64,000 nucleotides of DNA from contig NZ_CANMAX010000004.1 of assembly GCF_947495995.1 (NCBI RefSeq), forward strand, positions 62,001-126,000. The letters are read 5' to 3'. Under the pieces are notes generated by a model. It did not search any database. It saw only the letters and a list, made by a program, of their open reading frames with translations, and was not told the origin of the DNA. The translations under genes and the position numbers were made by a program. Shown here in pieces: positions 34,287 through 42,812 of the stretch. How positions within the stretch are numbered: position 1 is the stretch's first letter; the number at the start of each line of letters is the position of its first letter. The stretch is from an uncultured Tenacibaculum sp. (GTDB lineage: Bacteria; Bacteroidota; Bacteroidia; Flavobacteriales; Flavobacteriaceae).

Positions 34287-34706
34287 TTAGAACATTTCTC
34301 TTCCAGCAAAGTGGAAGTTTCCTTCGATTTCAGCGTTTTCATCAGAATCAGAACCGTGTACAGCATTTTCTCCAATAGAAGTAGCATATAGTTTTCTGAT
34401 TGTTCCTTCAGCAGCTTCAGCAGGATTAGTAGCACCGATTAAAGTTCTAAAATCCTCAACAGCGTTATCTTTCTCTAAAATAGCAGCGATAATAGGACCA
34501 CGAGTCATGAATTCAACTAATTCTCCGAAGAAAGGACGCTCTTTGTGAACTCCGTAAAAAGTCTCAGCATCACGCTTAGTCATTTGCGTTTTCTTCATTG
34601 CTACGATTCTAAATCCAGCAGCATTAATTTTTTCTAATATAGCTCCAGTGTGTCCGTTTTCAACAGCATCTGGCTTAATCATTGTAAATGTTCTATTTGT
34701 TGCCAT
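34287..34706 (-). CDS. ndk: Nucleoside diphosphate kinase
   Basis: Transfers the gamma phosphate between nucleoside triphosphates and diphosphates through a phospho-His intermediate. The 139-residue protein has the usual bacterial length and the active-site His117 in NAVHGSDS; the N-terminal [15 protein letters not shown] is also diagnostic. A promoter with both boxes lies upstream, and a strong shared terminator lies downstream, so it is monocistronic and probably well expressed. Confidence 0.98.
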   Translation of the reverse strand: MATNRTFTMIKPDAVENGHTGAILEKINAAGFRIVAMKKTQMTKRDAETFYGVHKERPFFGELVEFMTRGPIIAAILEKDNAVEDFRTLIGATNPAEAAEGTIRKLYATSIGENAVHGSDSDENAEIEGNFHFAGREMF

Positions 34707-34735
34707 TCTATGTTTTTGTCAAATTTAATTTCGCG

Positions 34736-34765
34736 CAAAAATACGCTTTTTAATGTTACGAGCAA
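34736..34765 (-). promoter_or_regulatory. Promoter of ndk
   Basis: On the minus strand TTG (34763-34765) and TATTTTTG (34736-34743) are 19 bases apart, an excellent fit to the Flavobacteriaceae promoter consensus. The predicted start of transcription is about 26 bases before the ndk ATG. Confidence 0.65.
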
Positions 34766-34766
34766 G

Positions 34767-35771
34767 TTAAGGATAAATTTGAGAGATTTCTTGAAGCACT
34801 GCATTTCCATTTCCACGCATTTGAAAAATCACTTTATTGCTATCAAAATCAAATTGTAATACACCAAAACTTTCAGTAAAGATTACATTACCAACTCTTT
34901 TATCGTTAGTTTCTTTAGTGAAACCTTTATATGCATGTGTTAGTCCGCTCGATGTAAAATCAATAATTGGATAAGGAATACCTTTAAATTCTTCTTTAGA
35001 AAACTCAGAAATATGTCTGTCTCCAGACAATAAGATGGTGTTTTTAGCTTTAGAAGTTTTAATAAGTTGGATTAGTTTTTTGGTTTCATGAGGAAAATTA
35101 GCCCATTTTTCAAATCGATGCTGACTAGAAAGTACTTGAATGCTACTCATGATAATATTAAAATCAGCTTTAGAGTTATTTAATTCCTGTTCTAACCATT
35201 TCCATTGTGCTTTTCCTAAAATAGTACCTTCATTAAAAGTATTTGCAATATATTTTTTCTGACTACTATTTTCATCTCTTTTCAAAGCGGTTCTATGATA
35301 GCGAGTATCTAATACAAAGATTTTTACTGTTCCTTTTTTTGTTTTAAATTCTTCAGCATGATAAACGCCTTGTCTTTTTCTTCTTGAATCGGTAGAACTA
35401 ACATTAAGAAAGTCTAGAAATAATTGTTGACTCTCCTTTTTCTTTACGTATTCTTCACCAGCATCGTTTTTGCCATAATCATGATCGTCCCAAGTGGCAA
35501 GAATTTTAACTTTTTCAGTTAATTCTTTGTATCCTTTTTGTTTGAATTGAGCATCGTATTTTGCTCTCATTTCAGTCATGTTATCAGTGTCAGCATAAAT
35601 ATTATCACCACCCCAAATCCAAACATTAGGATTTAGTGCGATAATATCGTCCCAAAATTTATTTTCAACTGAAGATTTATTACAAGATCCAAAAGCGATT
35701 GTAAAATCATTTTGACTGTTAGCAAAACAATACGTAAACACCGTGAATATTAAGATAAAATGTCGTTTCAT
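34767..35771 (-). CDS. PhoD-like secreted phosphatase
   Basis: A 334-residue exported metallophosphoesterase of the alkaline-phosphatase-D family. A signal peptide occupies residues 1-19 (cleavage near FANSQ). Metal-binding motifs are FGSCN near 28, IWGGDNIYAD near 53, ATWDDHDYGKNDAG near 92, and LSGDRHISEF near 248. PhoD enzymes release phosphate from phosphodiesters and monoesters, including teichoic acids or nucleic acids. Some Bacteroidota members are calcium/iron dependent. It lies upstream of ndk but with its own promoter region, and is divergent from the NrnA-like gene. Confidence 0.92.
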   Translation of the reverse strand: MKRHFILIFTVFTYCFANSQNDFTIAFGSCNKSSVENKFWDDIIALNPNVWIWGGDNIYADTDNMTEMRAKYDAQFKQKGYKELTEKVKILATWDDHDYGKNDAGEEYVKKKESQQLFLDFLNVSSTDSRRKRQGVYHAEEFKTKKGTVKIFVLDTRYHRTALKRDENSSQKKYIANTFNEGTILGKAQWKWLEQELNNSKADFNIIMSSIQVLSSQHRFEKWANFPHETKKLIQLIKTSKAKNTILLSGDRHISEFSKEEFKGIPYPIIDFTSSGLTHAYKGFTKETNDKRVGNVIFTESFGVLQFDFDSNKVIFQMRGNGNAVLQEISQIYP

Positions 35772-35854
35772 TTAGATTAAAAATTAGTAAACAAATTAAC
35801 AAATCAGATATTATTAAATATTTAAAAGAATATTAAATTGTATATTCGCTGTCT

Positions 35855-36880
35855 ATGATTCTAAAGAATTTTAAAGAACTTTCAAGTTATCTAGAGACAT
35901 CGAGACGTATAGTAATTATAGGTCATAAAAATCCTGATGGTGATGCAATTGGCTCAACTTTAGGGTTAAAACATTATTTTGATAAAAAAGGGCATACAAC
36001 GCAAGTGTTAATGCCAAATGAGTTTCCAGATTTTTTACATTGGATTCCTGGTGTTGAAACTGTATACAGATTCGATCGTCAGAACAATCAATGTGTAAAA
36101 GCTTTATCTAAATCAGATATCATTTTTCTGCTAGATTTTAATGCATTGCATAGAGTAGGAGATGATATGAAAAATACATTAAGTAAATACGAGAACGATT
36201 TAGCTTTAATCGATCATCATCAACAACCAGACGATTTTACGTATATGTATTCAGATACATCAATTTGTTCAACGTGTCAAATGGTGTATAATTTCATAGA
36301 AATGTTTGATGATCTTGATTTAATAGATGAAAATATAGCAACCTGTTTATATACAGGAATTATGACGGATACAGGTTCTTTTCGCTTTAGATCTACAACG
36401 AGTAAAACGCATAGAATTATTGCCGATTTAATTGATAAAGGAGCAAAAAATGATGTAATTCATAGTAATGTTTACGATGCAAACTCGTTTAATAGATTAC
36501 AACTATTAGGAAGAGCGTTAAGTAATTTACAAGTACTTCCAGAATATAAAACAGCATTTATTCCGCTTACTCAAAAAGATAAAGAATCATTTAATTATCA
36601 AAAAGGAGATACAGAAGGAATTGTAAACTATGCTTTGTCTGTAAAAGGAATAGTATTCGCAGTTATTTTTATTGAAGATGTTGAGCAAAGAATCGTGAAA
36701 ATTTCTTTCAGATCTAAAGGAAGTTTTTCAGTAAATCAATTTGCGAGAAATTATTTTAATGGAGGAGGACATGATAATGCAGCTGGAGGAAGATCAGAAG
36801 ATAGTATAGAGAACACTATTCAAAAATTTACAGCGTTATTACCAAAGTATAAAAACGAATTGATGAATTCTTATGAGTAA
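35855..36880 (+). CDS. DHH-family phosphoesterase (NrnA-like oligoribonuclease/pAp phosphatase)
   Basis: A 341-residue DHH/DHHA1 protein. The metal-binding motifs are GHKNPDGDAIGS near residue 23, LLDFNALHRVGD near 92, DHHQQPDD (the DHH) near 120 and MTDTGSFRF near 172; the C-terminal DHHA1 motif is GGGHDNAAGG near 310. NrnA enzymes degrade nanoRNAs and dephosphorylate pAp or cyclic-dinucleotide intermediates; the exact substrate is not fixed by the sequence. It overlaps gldI by eight bases, so the two are coupled. Confidence 0.93.
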   Translation: MILKNFKELSSYLETSRRIVIIGHKNPDGDAIGSTLGLKHYFDKKGHTTQVLMPNEFPDFLHWIPGVETVYRFDRQNNQCVKALSKSDIIFLLDFNALHRVGDDMKNTLSKYENDLALIDHHQQPDDFTYMYSDTSICSTCQMVYNFIEMFDDLDLIDENIATCLYTGIMTDTGSFRFRSTTSKTHRIIADLIDKGAKNDVIHSNVYDANSFNRLQLLGRALSNLQVLPEYKTAFIPLTQKDKESFNYQKGDTEGIVNYALSVKGIVFAVIFIEDVEQRIVKISFRSKGSFSVNQFARNYFNGGGHDNAAGGRSEDSIENTIQKFTALLPKYKNELMNSYE

Positions 36881-37418
36881 TAAATGTATAGCATTAGTAG
36901 CTTTAATTTTTATTTTGTGTAGTTGTAGTTCACCAGAAGCTCGTCGACCAAAGACTCATACAACATCTAATTTCTACAAAGAAGTTATTGCGGAAAACAT
37001 AAAGCTTAATAATTTAGAAAAATCGCATATAGAGAGCTTTCTAAAAAAAGATACAGTAAATAACTTTTTAAGTTCTCCTAAAGGATTTTGGTATGCTTAT
37101 AATGTTAAAGACACATTAAACAGTATGAAACCAGTCAAAGGAGACGTAGTAACACTAAGTTATAACATAAGCAACTTATACAATACTACAATCTATAAAG
37201 ATCAAACAATAAGCTATAAAGTAGATAAAGAAGATTTCATTCCTGCGTTGCAAGATGGAATAAAGTTGATGAAAAAAGGAGAAACTATTACATTTGTCAT
37301 TCCTTCGTACCGAGCTTTTGGGGTAACGGGCGATGGAAGCAAGATTGGAATGAACCAAACATTAAAAAGCAGACTAACATTAATCGACATTAAAAAACTA
37401 AATAATGAAATTAACTAA
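36873..37418 (+). CDS. gldI: Gliding-motility lipoprotein GldI, FKBP-type peptidyl-prolyl isomerase
   Basis: A 181-residue lipoprotein (signal ending LCSC, Cys18) beginning its mature part with the SPEARRPKTHT segment seen in GldI of gliding Flavobacteriaceae. An FKBP fold follows (about residues 85-175; EDFIPALQDGIKLMKKGET, AFGVTGDG). GldI is required for gliding and for the type IX secretion system in Flavobacterium johnsoniae, probably by folding envelope proteins. It is overlapped by the NrnA-like gene upstream and overlaps the next isomerase gene by 14 bases. Confidence 0.92.
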   Translation: MSNKCIALVALIFILCSCSSPEARRPKTHTTSNFYKEVIAENIKLNNLEKSHIESFLKKDTVNNFLSSPKGFWYAYNVKDTLNSMKPVKGDVVTLSYNISNLYNTTIYKDQTISYKVDKEDFIPALQDGIKLMKKGETITFVIPSYRAFGVTGDGSKIGMNQTLKSRLTLIDIKKLNNEIN

Positions 37419-38202
37419 GATTTTGGCTGTAGCAGCCGTTGGAGTGTCTATTATTTCTTGTAATAATCAACAAGTAAAAACAAAAGCAAGTTTAGATACT
37501 TACATTGACTCAGTGAGTTATGCTATTGGATTAAACACAGCAGTGAGAATGAATATGGATGAAGCAGCAAAAAGCTTAAATCCAGATTTATATATTCAAG
37601 GATACTCTGAAGGAAGAGATTCTGCAAATACAACTTTAATTGATAGAAAAGATGCTGAGAAAATCATCAGTGGATATTTCCAAAAAGTTAGAATGGAGCA
37701 GATGAAGAAGAGAGAAGAAGAAATGAAGAAAAAAGCTGAAGTTGACTTCAAAGATTACAAGAAAGAAAACGAGCAGTTTTTAGTAGATAATAAAACTAAA
37801 GAAGGAGTAAAAACTACAGCAAGTGGTTTACAGTATATCGTAGTTAAAGAAGGTGCTGGTGAAGGACCAAAAACTACAGATAGAGTAAAAGTTCACTATC
37901 ATGGTGCTTTAACAGATGGAACTGTTTTCGATAGTACAATGGAACCAGCTAAGAGTCCTGCTGAGTTTGGTGTAACTCAAGTTATTAAAGGATGGACAGA
38001 AGGTTTACAATTAATGAAACCAGGAGCAAAATATAAATTCTTTATTCCTCAAGAGTTAGCTTACGGATACCAACAAAGAGGTCCGATTTTAAAGCCTTTC
38101 TCAACATTAGTTTTTGATGTAGAGTTGTTAGAGGTTTTACCAGCTGCTCAACCAGCTCAATTAGGAGCAGGACATAGCAAAGGAGACGGACACGGTCACT
38201 AA
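37405..38202 (+). CDS. FKBP-type peptidyl-prolyl isomerase (FkpA-like), lipoprotein
   Basis: A 265-residue envelope isomerase. SPII signal (Cys19 in IISCNNQ), an N-terminal dimerisation domain (about 27-110: DTYIDSVSYAIGLNTAVRM, GYFQKVRMEQM), a charged linker, and a C-terminal FKBP domain (about 130-250) with TDRVKVHYHGALTDGTVFD, VIKGWTEGLQLMKPGAKY and the FIPQELAYGY motif. The tail is Gly/His rich (GHSKGDGHGH). The layout resembles FkpA and Mip. It overlaps gldI and is followed by a hairpin before the third isomerase gene. Confidence 0.93.
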   Translation: MKLTKILAVAAVGVSIISCNNQQVKTKASLDTYIDSVSYAIGLNTAVRMNMDEAAKSLNPDLYIQGYSEGRDSANTTLIDRKDAEKIISGYFQKVRMEQMKKREEEMKKKAEVDFKDYKKENEQFLVDNKTKEGVKTTASGLQYIVVKEGAGEGPKTTDRVKVHYHGALTDGTVFDSTMEPAKSPAEFGVTQVIKGWTEGLQLMKPGAKYKFFIPQELAYGYQQRGPILKPFSTLVFDVELLEVLPAAQPAQLGAGHSKGDGHGH

Positions 38203-38214
38203 AAAATAAATTTT

Positions 38215-38247
38215 AAAAGACATTGATATTACTTATCAATGTCTTTT
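38215..38247 (+). terminator. Terminator/attenuator hairpin between two isomerase genes
   Basis: AAAAGACATTGATA at 38215-38228 and its complement at 38234-38247 form a 14-bp stem with a 5-base loop and a T-rich tail. It lies between co-directional genes, so it may reduce rather than abolish transcription of the gene at 38266. Confidence 0.65.
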
Positions 38248-38265
38248 CTCTTTTAATTTAAAAAT

Positions 38266-39318
38266 ATGAAATCAATAAAGTTTTTAATAGCATTAACTAT
38301 AATTGCGATATCATCTTGTAAAACAGTTAAGTATCCAGAGCTGGCTGAAGGTTTGTATGCAGATATTCAAACAAATAAAGGAGATATTTTAATAAAGTTA
38401 CATTCTGAAATTGTTCCGATGACTGTGGCGAATTTCGTTTCTCTTGCAGAAGGAAATAATCCTAAAGTTACAGATTCATTAAAAGGAAGACCTTTTTATG
38501 ATGGAATTAAATTTCACAGAGTTATTAAAGATTTTATGATTCAAGGAGGAGATCCAACGGGTACTGGTAGAGGTAGCGGAGGATATCGTTTTGATGACGA
38601 GTTTCCTTTAAATGAAAATGGAGAATTAATATTTAAACATGATAGTGCAGGAATTTTATCAATGGCAAATTCTGGACCAGCTACAAATTCTGCACAATTC
38701 TTTATTACACACAAAGAAACACCTTGGTTAGATGGTAAGCATTCTGTTTTTGGAAAAGTAACTTATGGTCAGAATATTGTAGATACTATCGTACAAAATG
38801 ATTACATCAATAAAGTTGAAATCATTAGAGTTGGTAAAAAGGCTAAAGATTTTAATGCGCCAGAAGTTTTCTTAACTGAATTATCAAATTCAGAAGAAAG
38901 AGAAAAAGAAAGAATAAGAAAGATAAAAATAGCTAAAGAAAATGTAAAAAAAGAGCTAGATTATTATAGTGCTTTTACTACAAAGTCTGGTTTAAAAGTA
39001 GTAAAGTTAAAAGAAACTACAGGAAAAAAAGTAAATCCAGATTTACCTACAACTGTACATTATACTTTACTAGATGATTTAGGTGTTAAAATAGCATCTA
39101 GTTTAGATCAAAGACAGCCTTTTACATTCACGATTAACGATCCGAATTATCCTTTAATAGCAGGTTGGAAAGAAGGAGCTTCTTTATTAAAAGAAGGTGA
39201 AAAAGCACGTCTTTTTATTCCTAGTTATTTAGGTTACGGAGAAGTAGGTCGCTTACCTGTAATTAAGCCAAATACGGATCTTATCTTTGAAATTGAAGTT
39301 TTAAAAGTTGGAAAATAG
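38266..39318 (+). CDS. Cyclophilin-FKBP fusion peptidyl-prolyl isomerase, lipoprotein
   Basis: A 350-residue lipoprotein (Cys18 in ISSCKTV) with two different isomerase folds. Residues about 30-190 are a cyclophilin: FHRVIKDFMIQGGDPTGTG, GILSMANSGPATNSAQFFIT, WLDGKHSVFGKV. Residues about 230-350 are an FKBP domain with a less complete active site (TVHYTLLDDLG, AGWKEGASLLKEGEKARLFI, GYGEVGR). Both act on prolyl bonds during folding of envelope proteins. It is the third isomerase gene in a row and its end overlaps the PAP2 gene. The dual fusion is unusual but is a complete reading frame. Confidence 0.92.
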   Translation: MKSIKFLIALTIIAISSCKTVKYPELAEGLYADIQTNKGDILIKLHSEIVPMTVANFVSLAEGNNPKVTDSLKGRPFYDGIKFHRVIKDFMIQGGDPTGTGRGSGGYRFDDEFPLNENGELIFKHDSAGILSMANSGPATNSAQFFITHKETPWLDGKHSVFGKVTYGQNIVDTIVQNDYINKVEIIRVGKKAKDFNAPEVFLTELSNSEEREKERIRKIKIAKENVKKELDYYSAFTTKSGLKVVKLKETTGKKVNPDLPTTVHYTLLDDLGVKIASSLDQRQPFTFTINDPNYPLIAGWKEGASLLKEGEKARLFIPSYLGYGEVGRLPVIKPNTDLIFEIEVLKVGK

Positions 39319-39892
39319 TTTACTTGATGCGCTCATTGCAAAAGATAAAGCGCTTTTAATTTATCTTAATAATTTAGGTAGTGAACAATGGGATGCGATG
39401 TGGTTAGCAATAACACATCAGTTCAATTGGATTCCTTTATTTGTTGTAATTCTTGGTTTAATTACTTGGAAATTTGGTGTTAAAAAAACACTATTTACAT
39501 TGTTGTTCATAGCAGTTTTTGTTGCGTTTTCAGATCAATTTACGAACCTAGTTAAGAATTTAACAGGAAGAACTAGACCTTGTAATGCAATTGATATGCA
39601 AGAATATTTAAGACAATTTTCTTATAAACCTAGAGGGAAAAGTTTCTGGTCTGGACATGCATCTTTATCAACAACGTTTACAACATTTACAATCTTACTT
39701 TTAAGAAATAAGATTAAGTATATCTATTTACTTGTATTATTTCCTTTAGTTTTTGGATATAGTAGAATTTATTTAGGAGTTCATTATCCGATAGATGTTT
39801 CTACTGGTTTTTTATCAGGAATTGTAATTGGTACATTATTCTATAAACTATATAGAATTTTATTTCAAAAGATTTTTAAAGAAGCATTATAA
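39308..39892 (+). CDS. PAP2-family phosphatase
   Basis: A 194-residue integral membrane phosphatase with the three PAP2 motifs: KNLTGRTRPCN (KX6RP-type) near residue 93, FWSGHAS near 117, and SRIYLGVHYPIDV near 155. It likely dephosphorylates lipid phosphates such as undecaprenyl pyrophosphate or phosphatidic acid. The only plausible start is TTG at 39308, which gives the expected N-terminus (LLDALIAKDKALLIYLNN) and overlaps the preceding gene by 11 bases. Five membrane helices are visible. Confidence 0.92.
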   Translation: MENSLLDALIAKDKALLIYLNNLGSEQWDAMWLAITHQFNWIPLFVVILGLITWKFGVKKTLFTLLFIAVFVAFSDQFTNLVKNLTGRTRPCNAIDMQEYLRQFSYKPRGKSFWSGHASLSTTFTTFTILLLRNKIKYIYLLVLFPLVFGYSRIYLGVHYPIDVSTGFLSGIVIGTLFYKLYRILFQKIFKEAL

Positions 39893-39894
39893 AA

Positions 39895-41535
39895 CTATTC
39901 TTTAAATAAACATTCTGTCATTTTACTAAATCTTAAGGGAATAACTTTAGTATTTGTTGTTCCTGCGATTTGAATATGAGTAGGTGTCCAGTTTAACTTA
40001 GGAGTTGTAAACACTACAGTATTGTTAACTAGTTTAGCTTTTGTGACAGCTCTAGAACGTTGAGCTTTAAATATAATTTGCAGTTCTAGTTTGTCAAGTT
40101 CAGAAATCAAATTTGTATCATAAGAAACAGAAATAATACTTTCTTTTTCTTTATTTACTACTGGATTAATCAGTTCAAATTGAGCTTTACTTCTTTTTTT
40201 ATAACCATTTGTATTGGTCTCAATATACAACAAGCTTTTATTCTTTTTAATAAGAGAATCGGTAGCATTACCAGTTTTATTGAAAGTAACTAAAGCAAAC
40301 TTATTCAAATCAAAATTTTGATTGTAATCATATAAATCATACTGATTTTTTCTACTTCTCCATGAATTTATTTGTAATGGTTTCTTTCCAGAATAGAACC
40401 AATAAAGAGAAGTGTTCTGGTAAGAATTTAAAAATAACGGAGTGGTATTTGCTAACTGTTGATCTAATTTTTTAACCCACTTTTTATTTCCGTGCATCTC
40501 AAATTGTTTAGGAACTAAACCATCATTAGCAACGATTATTCGTAGAGCTATAGTTGCTAGTAACGTTACTGACGCTAAAATTTTAAAAGCTTTTATTTTT
40601 TTGGGATTATCTATTAAATAATAAAAAGGAATAATAATAAGAGGTATTGAAATAGGAACCACCCACTGTGCTTGAACGCGACTTTTAAAAGATGAGATAA
40701 AAAAGAAAACAGCAAATCCAATTACTAAAAAACGTAAAGCTTTTTCAAACTGATCTTTAACTCGAATTCTTTTAAAAAAAGCCAAGTATACAATAGGGAA
40801 AGTTAATCCTATAATTGCGATTAGATTTAAGATGTGATTTGTTGTATAATCTATTCTGTAACTTTTTGTATTTCTTTCAAATAAGTGATATTTAATTGAA
40901 GCAAAATCATTTAAATATTGCCAATACAAGTGAGGAGAAAATAGTACTATAGTTGCCAAAGTTGTTGCCCAAATTTTCCAGTCTTTTAATACTTTTAAGT
41001 TTGAAAGTAAAACAAAGAAAATAATTAAAACAGCTTGATATTTACTATATAACATTCCTGCCATGGCTATTGCTATAATAGCATAGCTGCTAAATTTTTG
41101 TTCAGAAATATACTTTTGATAACCAACCAAAAACAAAGCAAAAAAGAAAAGTAATGGCGTATCTGGTACAGTTATAAACCCATAAACATTAAATAAAGCT
41201 GTAGTTGTTAGTAATAATAAAAACAATCCAGTGTATTTATTTTTTTCAGGATGTTTAATAAGTGTCCAAACAAAATAAAAAGTAAGGCTTAATGTTATTG
41301 CAGAGAAAAAACGAATACTTAACTCTCCTGAACTAAAAAAGAATTTCGATATGGTAATCCATAACGCTATCATTGGAGGGTGGTCAAAATATCCCCAATC
41401 TAGATTATTACTATAAGCCCAATAATAAGCTTCATCAGCTAAAAGTTCAGTTGAATATCCTTGAATTACATTCAAAATAAATAATAAAATAAGAAAAACA
41501 GGAACTGTGTATTTAGATGTTAAAATCGCTTTCAT
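39895..41535 (-). CDS. Glycosyltransferase family 39 (ArnT-like) membrane protein
   Basis: A large polytopic protein of 546 residues from ATG 41535. The conserved GT39 feature is the acidic motif and loop LADEAYYWAYSNNLDWGYFDHPPM, near residues 30-55, with the Asp-Glu that activates the lipid-linked sugar. About ten to eleven membrane helices follow, then a soluble C-terminal part of about 190 residues. Such proteins move sugars from polyprenyl phosphate donors to lipids or proteins. An upstream GTG start at 41580 is possible, but an exact TAnnTTTG box at 41541-41548 sits just before ATG 41535, which supports the shorter form. It converges with the PAP2 gene. Confidence 0.88.
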   Translation of the reverse strand: MKAILTSKYTVPVFLILLFILNVIQGYSTELLADEAYYWAYSNNLDWGYFDHPPMIALWITISKFFFSSGELSIRFFSAITLSLTFYFVWTLIKHPEKNKYTGLFLLLLTTTALFNVYGFITVPDTPLLFFFALFLVGYQKYISEQKFSSYAIIAIAMAGMLYSKYQAVLIIFFVLLSNLKVLKDWKIWATTLATIVLFSPHLYWQYLNDFASIKYHLFERNTKSYRIDYTTNHILNLIAIIGLTFPIVYLAFFKRIRVKDQFEKALRFLVIGFAVFFFISSFKSRVQAQWVVPISIPLIIIPFYYLIDNPKKIKAFKILASVTLLATIALRIIVANDGLVPKQFEMHGNKKWVKKLDQQLANTTPLFLNSYQNTSLYWFYSGKKPLQINSWRSRKNQYDLYDYNQNFDLNKFALVTFNKTGNATDSLIKKNKSLLYIETNTNGYKKRSKAQFELINPVVNKEKESIISVSYDTNLISELDKLELQIIFKAQRSRAVTKAKLVNNTVVFTTPKLNWTPTHIQIAGTTNTKVIPLRFSKMTECLFKE

Positions 41536-41540
41536 TGCGA

Positions 41541-41548
41541 CAAAACTA
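41541..41548 (-). promoter_or_regulatory. Putative -7 box directly in front of the GT39 gene
   Basis: The minus strand reads TAGTTTTG, an exact TAnnTTTG ending five bases before the ATG at 41535. If used, the mRNA would be nearly leaderless. No matching -33 TTG is visible. Confidence 0.35.
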
Positions 41549-41670
41549 AAAAAAATAAAAGGTCTATTGAGGAGAATCACTCATAGTTTTTTAGGAGAAA
41601 TACCTAAAATTGGGTAATAGTATTGAATTAAGTTTTTATATTTTTACATAAACTATCAATACTATATAAG

Positions 41671-42693
41671 ATGAGGAAGATTTTATTATCGCTTTTTATG
41701 TGCTCAGCAATAGGTTCTTATGCACAAGAACTTGAAACTATTTTATTGGCAAGGGAAGATGCTGCAAAAATTACTAATGCATATTTACAACCTGCTTTTA
41801 AAGGATTTATTTATAGTATGAATAACGGCTGGTACCATACGGCTAAGGTTCATAAAAAGTTTGGCTTTGATATAACTATAGGAGCTAGTACTTCTTTTAT
41901 ACCAGAAAAAGATGAGATTTTTGATTTAGCAGCTATTGGGTTGTCGAGTAGTACTACATTCGACAGAAATTTAACACCAACCGTTGGTGGAGATTCAGCT
42001 ACACCAGCTACACTTACATATCAATCTACAGTTGCTGGGCAAAACGTCTCAGCTAACTTTCAAATGCCAAATGGAGTAAAAGAAGACTTGCCATTTAATT
42101 CGGTGCCTGCTCCTTCAATTCAAGTTGGTATTGGTTTACCATTTAAATTAGATGCAATGGTTAGATATACTCCAAAAGTAGGTTCTGATGATGTAAAAGG
42201 AAGTGTTTTTGGTTTTGGTTTAAAGAAGGAAATTACAGATTGGTTTGGTATTGTTGATAAAACACCTTTACATATTTCCCTTTTAGCAGCATATTCTAAT
42301 ATGAATGTGGATTACGTAATCGGAGATGTTAATGATACGCAAATTTCAACTCAAAATGCTTTAACAGAGTTTAATTTAAATGCATATACTTTTCAAGCAA
42401 TAGCATCATTCAATCTTCCTGTAATTAATTTTTATGGAGGATTAGGTTTCAATTCTGGTAGTACTACATTAAACATGCTTGGAGATTACACTTTGACTTA
42501 TAGTACAAATAATCCATTAGTGCCGTCAGTTCAAGAAACAATTACAGATCCTTTTTCTTTAAAACAAGACGCGAGTAGTTTTAATGCTACAATAGGAGCA
42601 AGATTAAGCTTAGGATTCTTTAAAATCTTTGGTAGTTATACGTTACAAGAATACAATACTTTAAACGCAGGTATTGCTTTTAGTTTCAGATAA
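41671..42693 (+). CDS. DUF6588-family outer-membrane beta-barrel protein
   Basis: A 340-residue exported protein with a signal peptide (cleavage after GSYAQ) and long runs of alternating polar and hydrophobic residues of amphipathic strands ending in an aromatic C-terminal strand (LNAGIAFSFR), as in outer-membrane barrels. The layout matches the DUF6588 family of Bacteroidota (LETILLAREDAAKITNAYLQ, then FKGFIYSMNNGWYHTAK). Function unknown. It is divergent from the GT39 gene and followed by a strong terminator. Confidence 0.8.
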   Translation: MRKILLSLFMCSAIGSYAQELETILLAREDAAKITNAYLQPAFKGFIYSMNNGWYHTAKVHKKFGFDITIGASTSFIPEKDEIFDLAAIGLSSSTTFDRNLTPTVGGDSATPATLTYQSTVAGQNVSANFQMPNGVKEDLPFNSVPAPSIQVGIGLPFKLDAMVRYTPKVGSDDVKGSVFGFGLKKEITDWFGIVDKTPLHISLLAAYSNMNVDYVIGDVNDTQISTQNALTEFNLNAYTFQAIASFNLPVINFYGGLGFNSGSTTLNMLGDYTLTYSTNNPLVPSVQETITDPFSLKQDASSFNATIGARLSLGFFKIFGSYTLQEYNTLNAGIAFSFR

Positions 42694-42711
42694 AAAATAT
42701 AAAATAGTATT

Positions 42712-42743
42712 AAAAAAAGCCTAGGGATTTCCTAGGCTTTTTA
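42712..42743 (+). terminator. Terminator of the DUF6588 gene
   Basis: GCCTAGG (42719-42725) and CCTAGGC (42731-42737) with a 5-base loop, flanked by seven A and five T. Confidence 0.88.
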
Positions 42744-42812
42744 TTTCTCATTTATTTGACTAATTTAGCGAACTTTAACATAATTTAACATAGTTTAATA
42801 TTAAAACCAATT

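Noticed and set aside
34720-34727. Second TAnnTTTG match (minus strand) just before ndk
   Set aside because: No TTG at suitable distance, and the box at 34736-34743 has both elements; kept only the better one.
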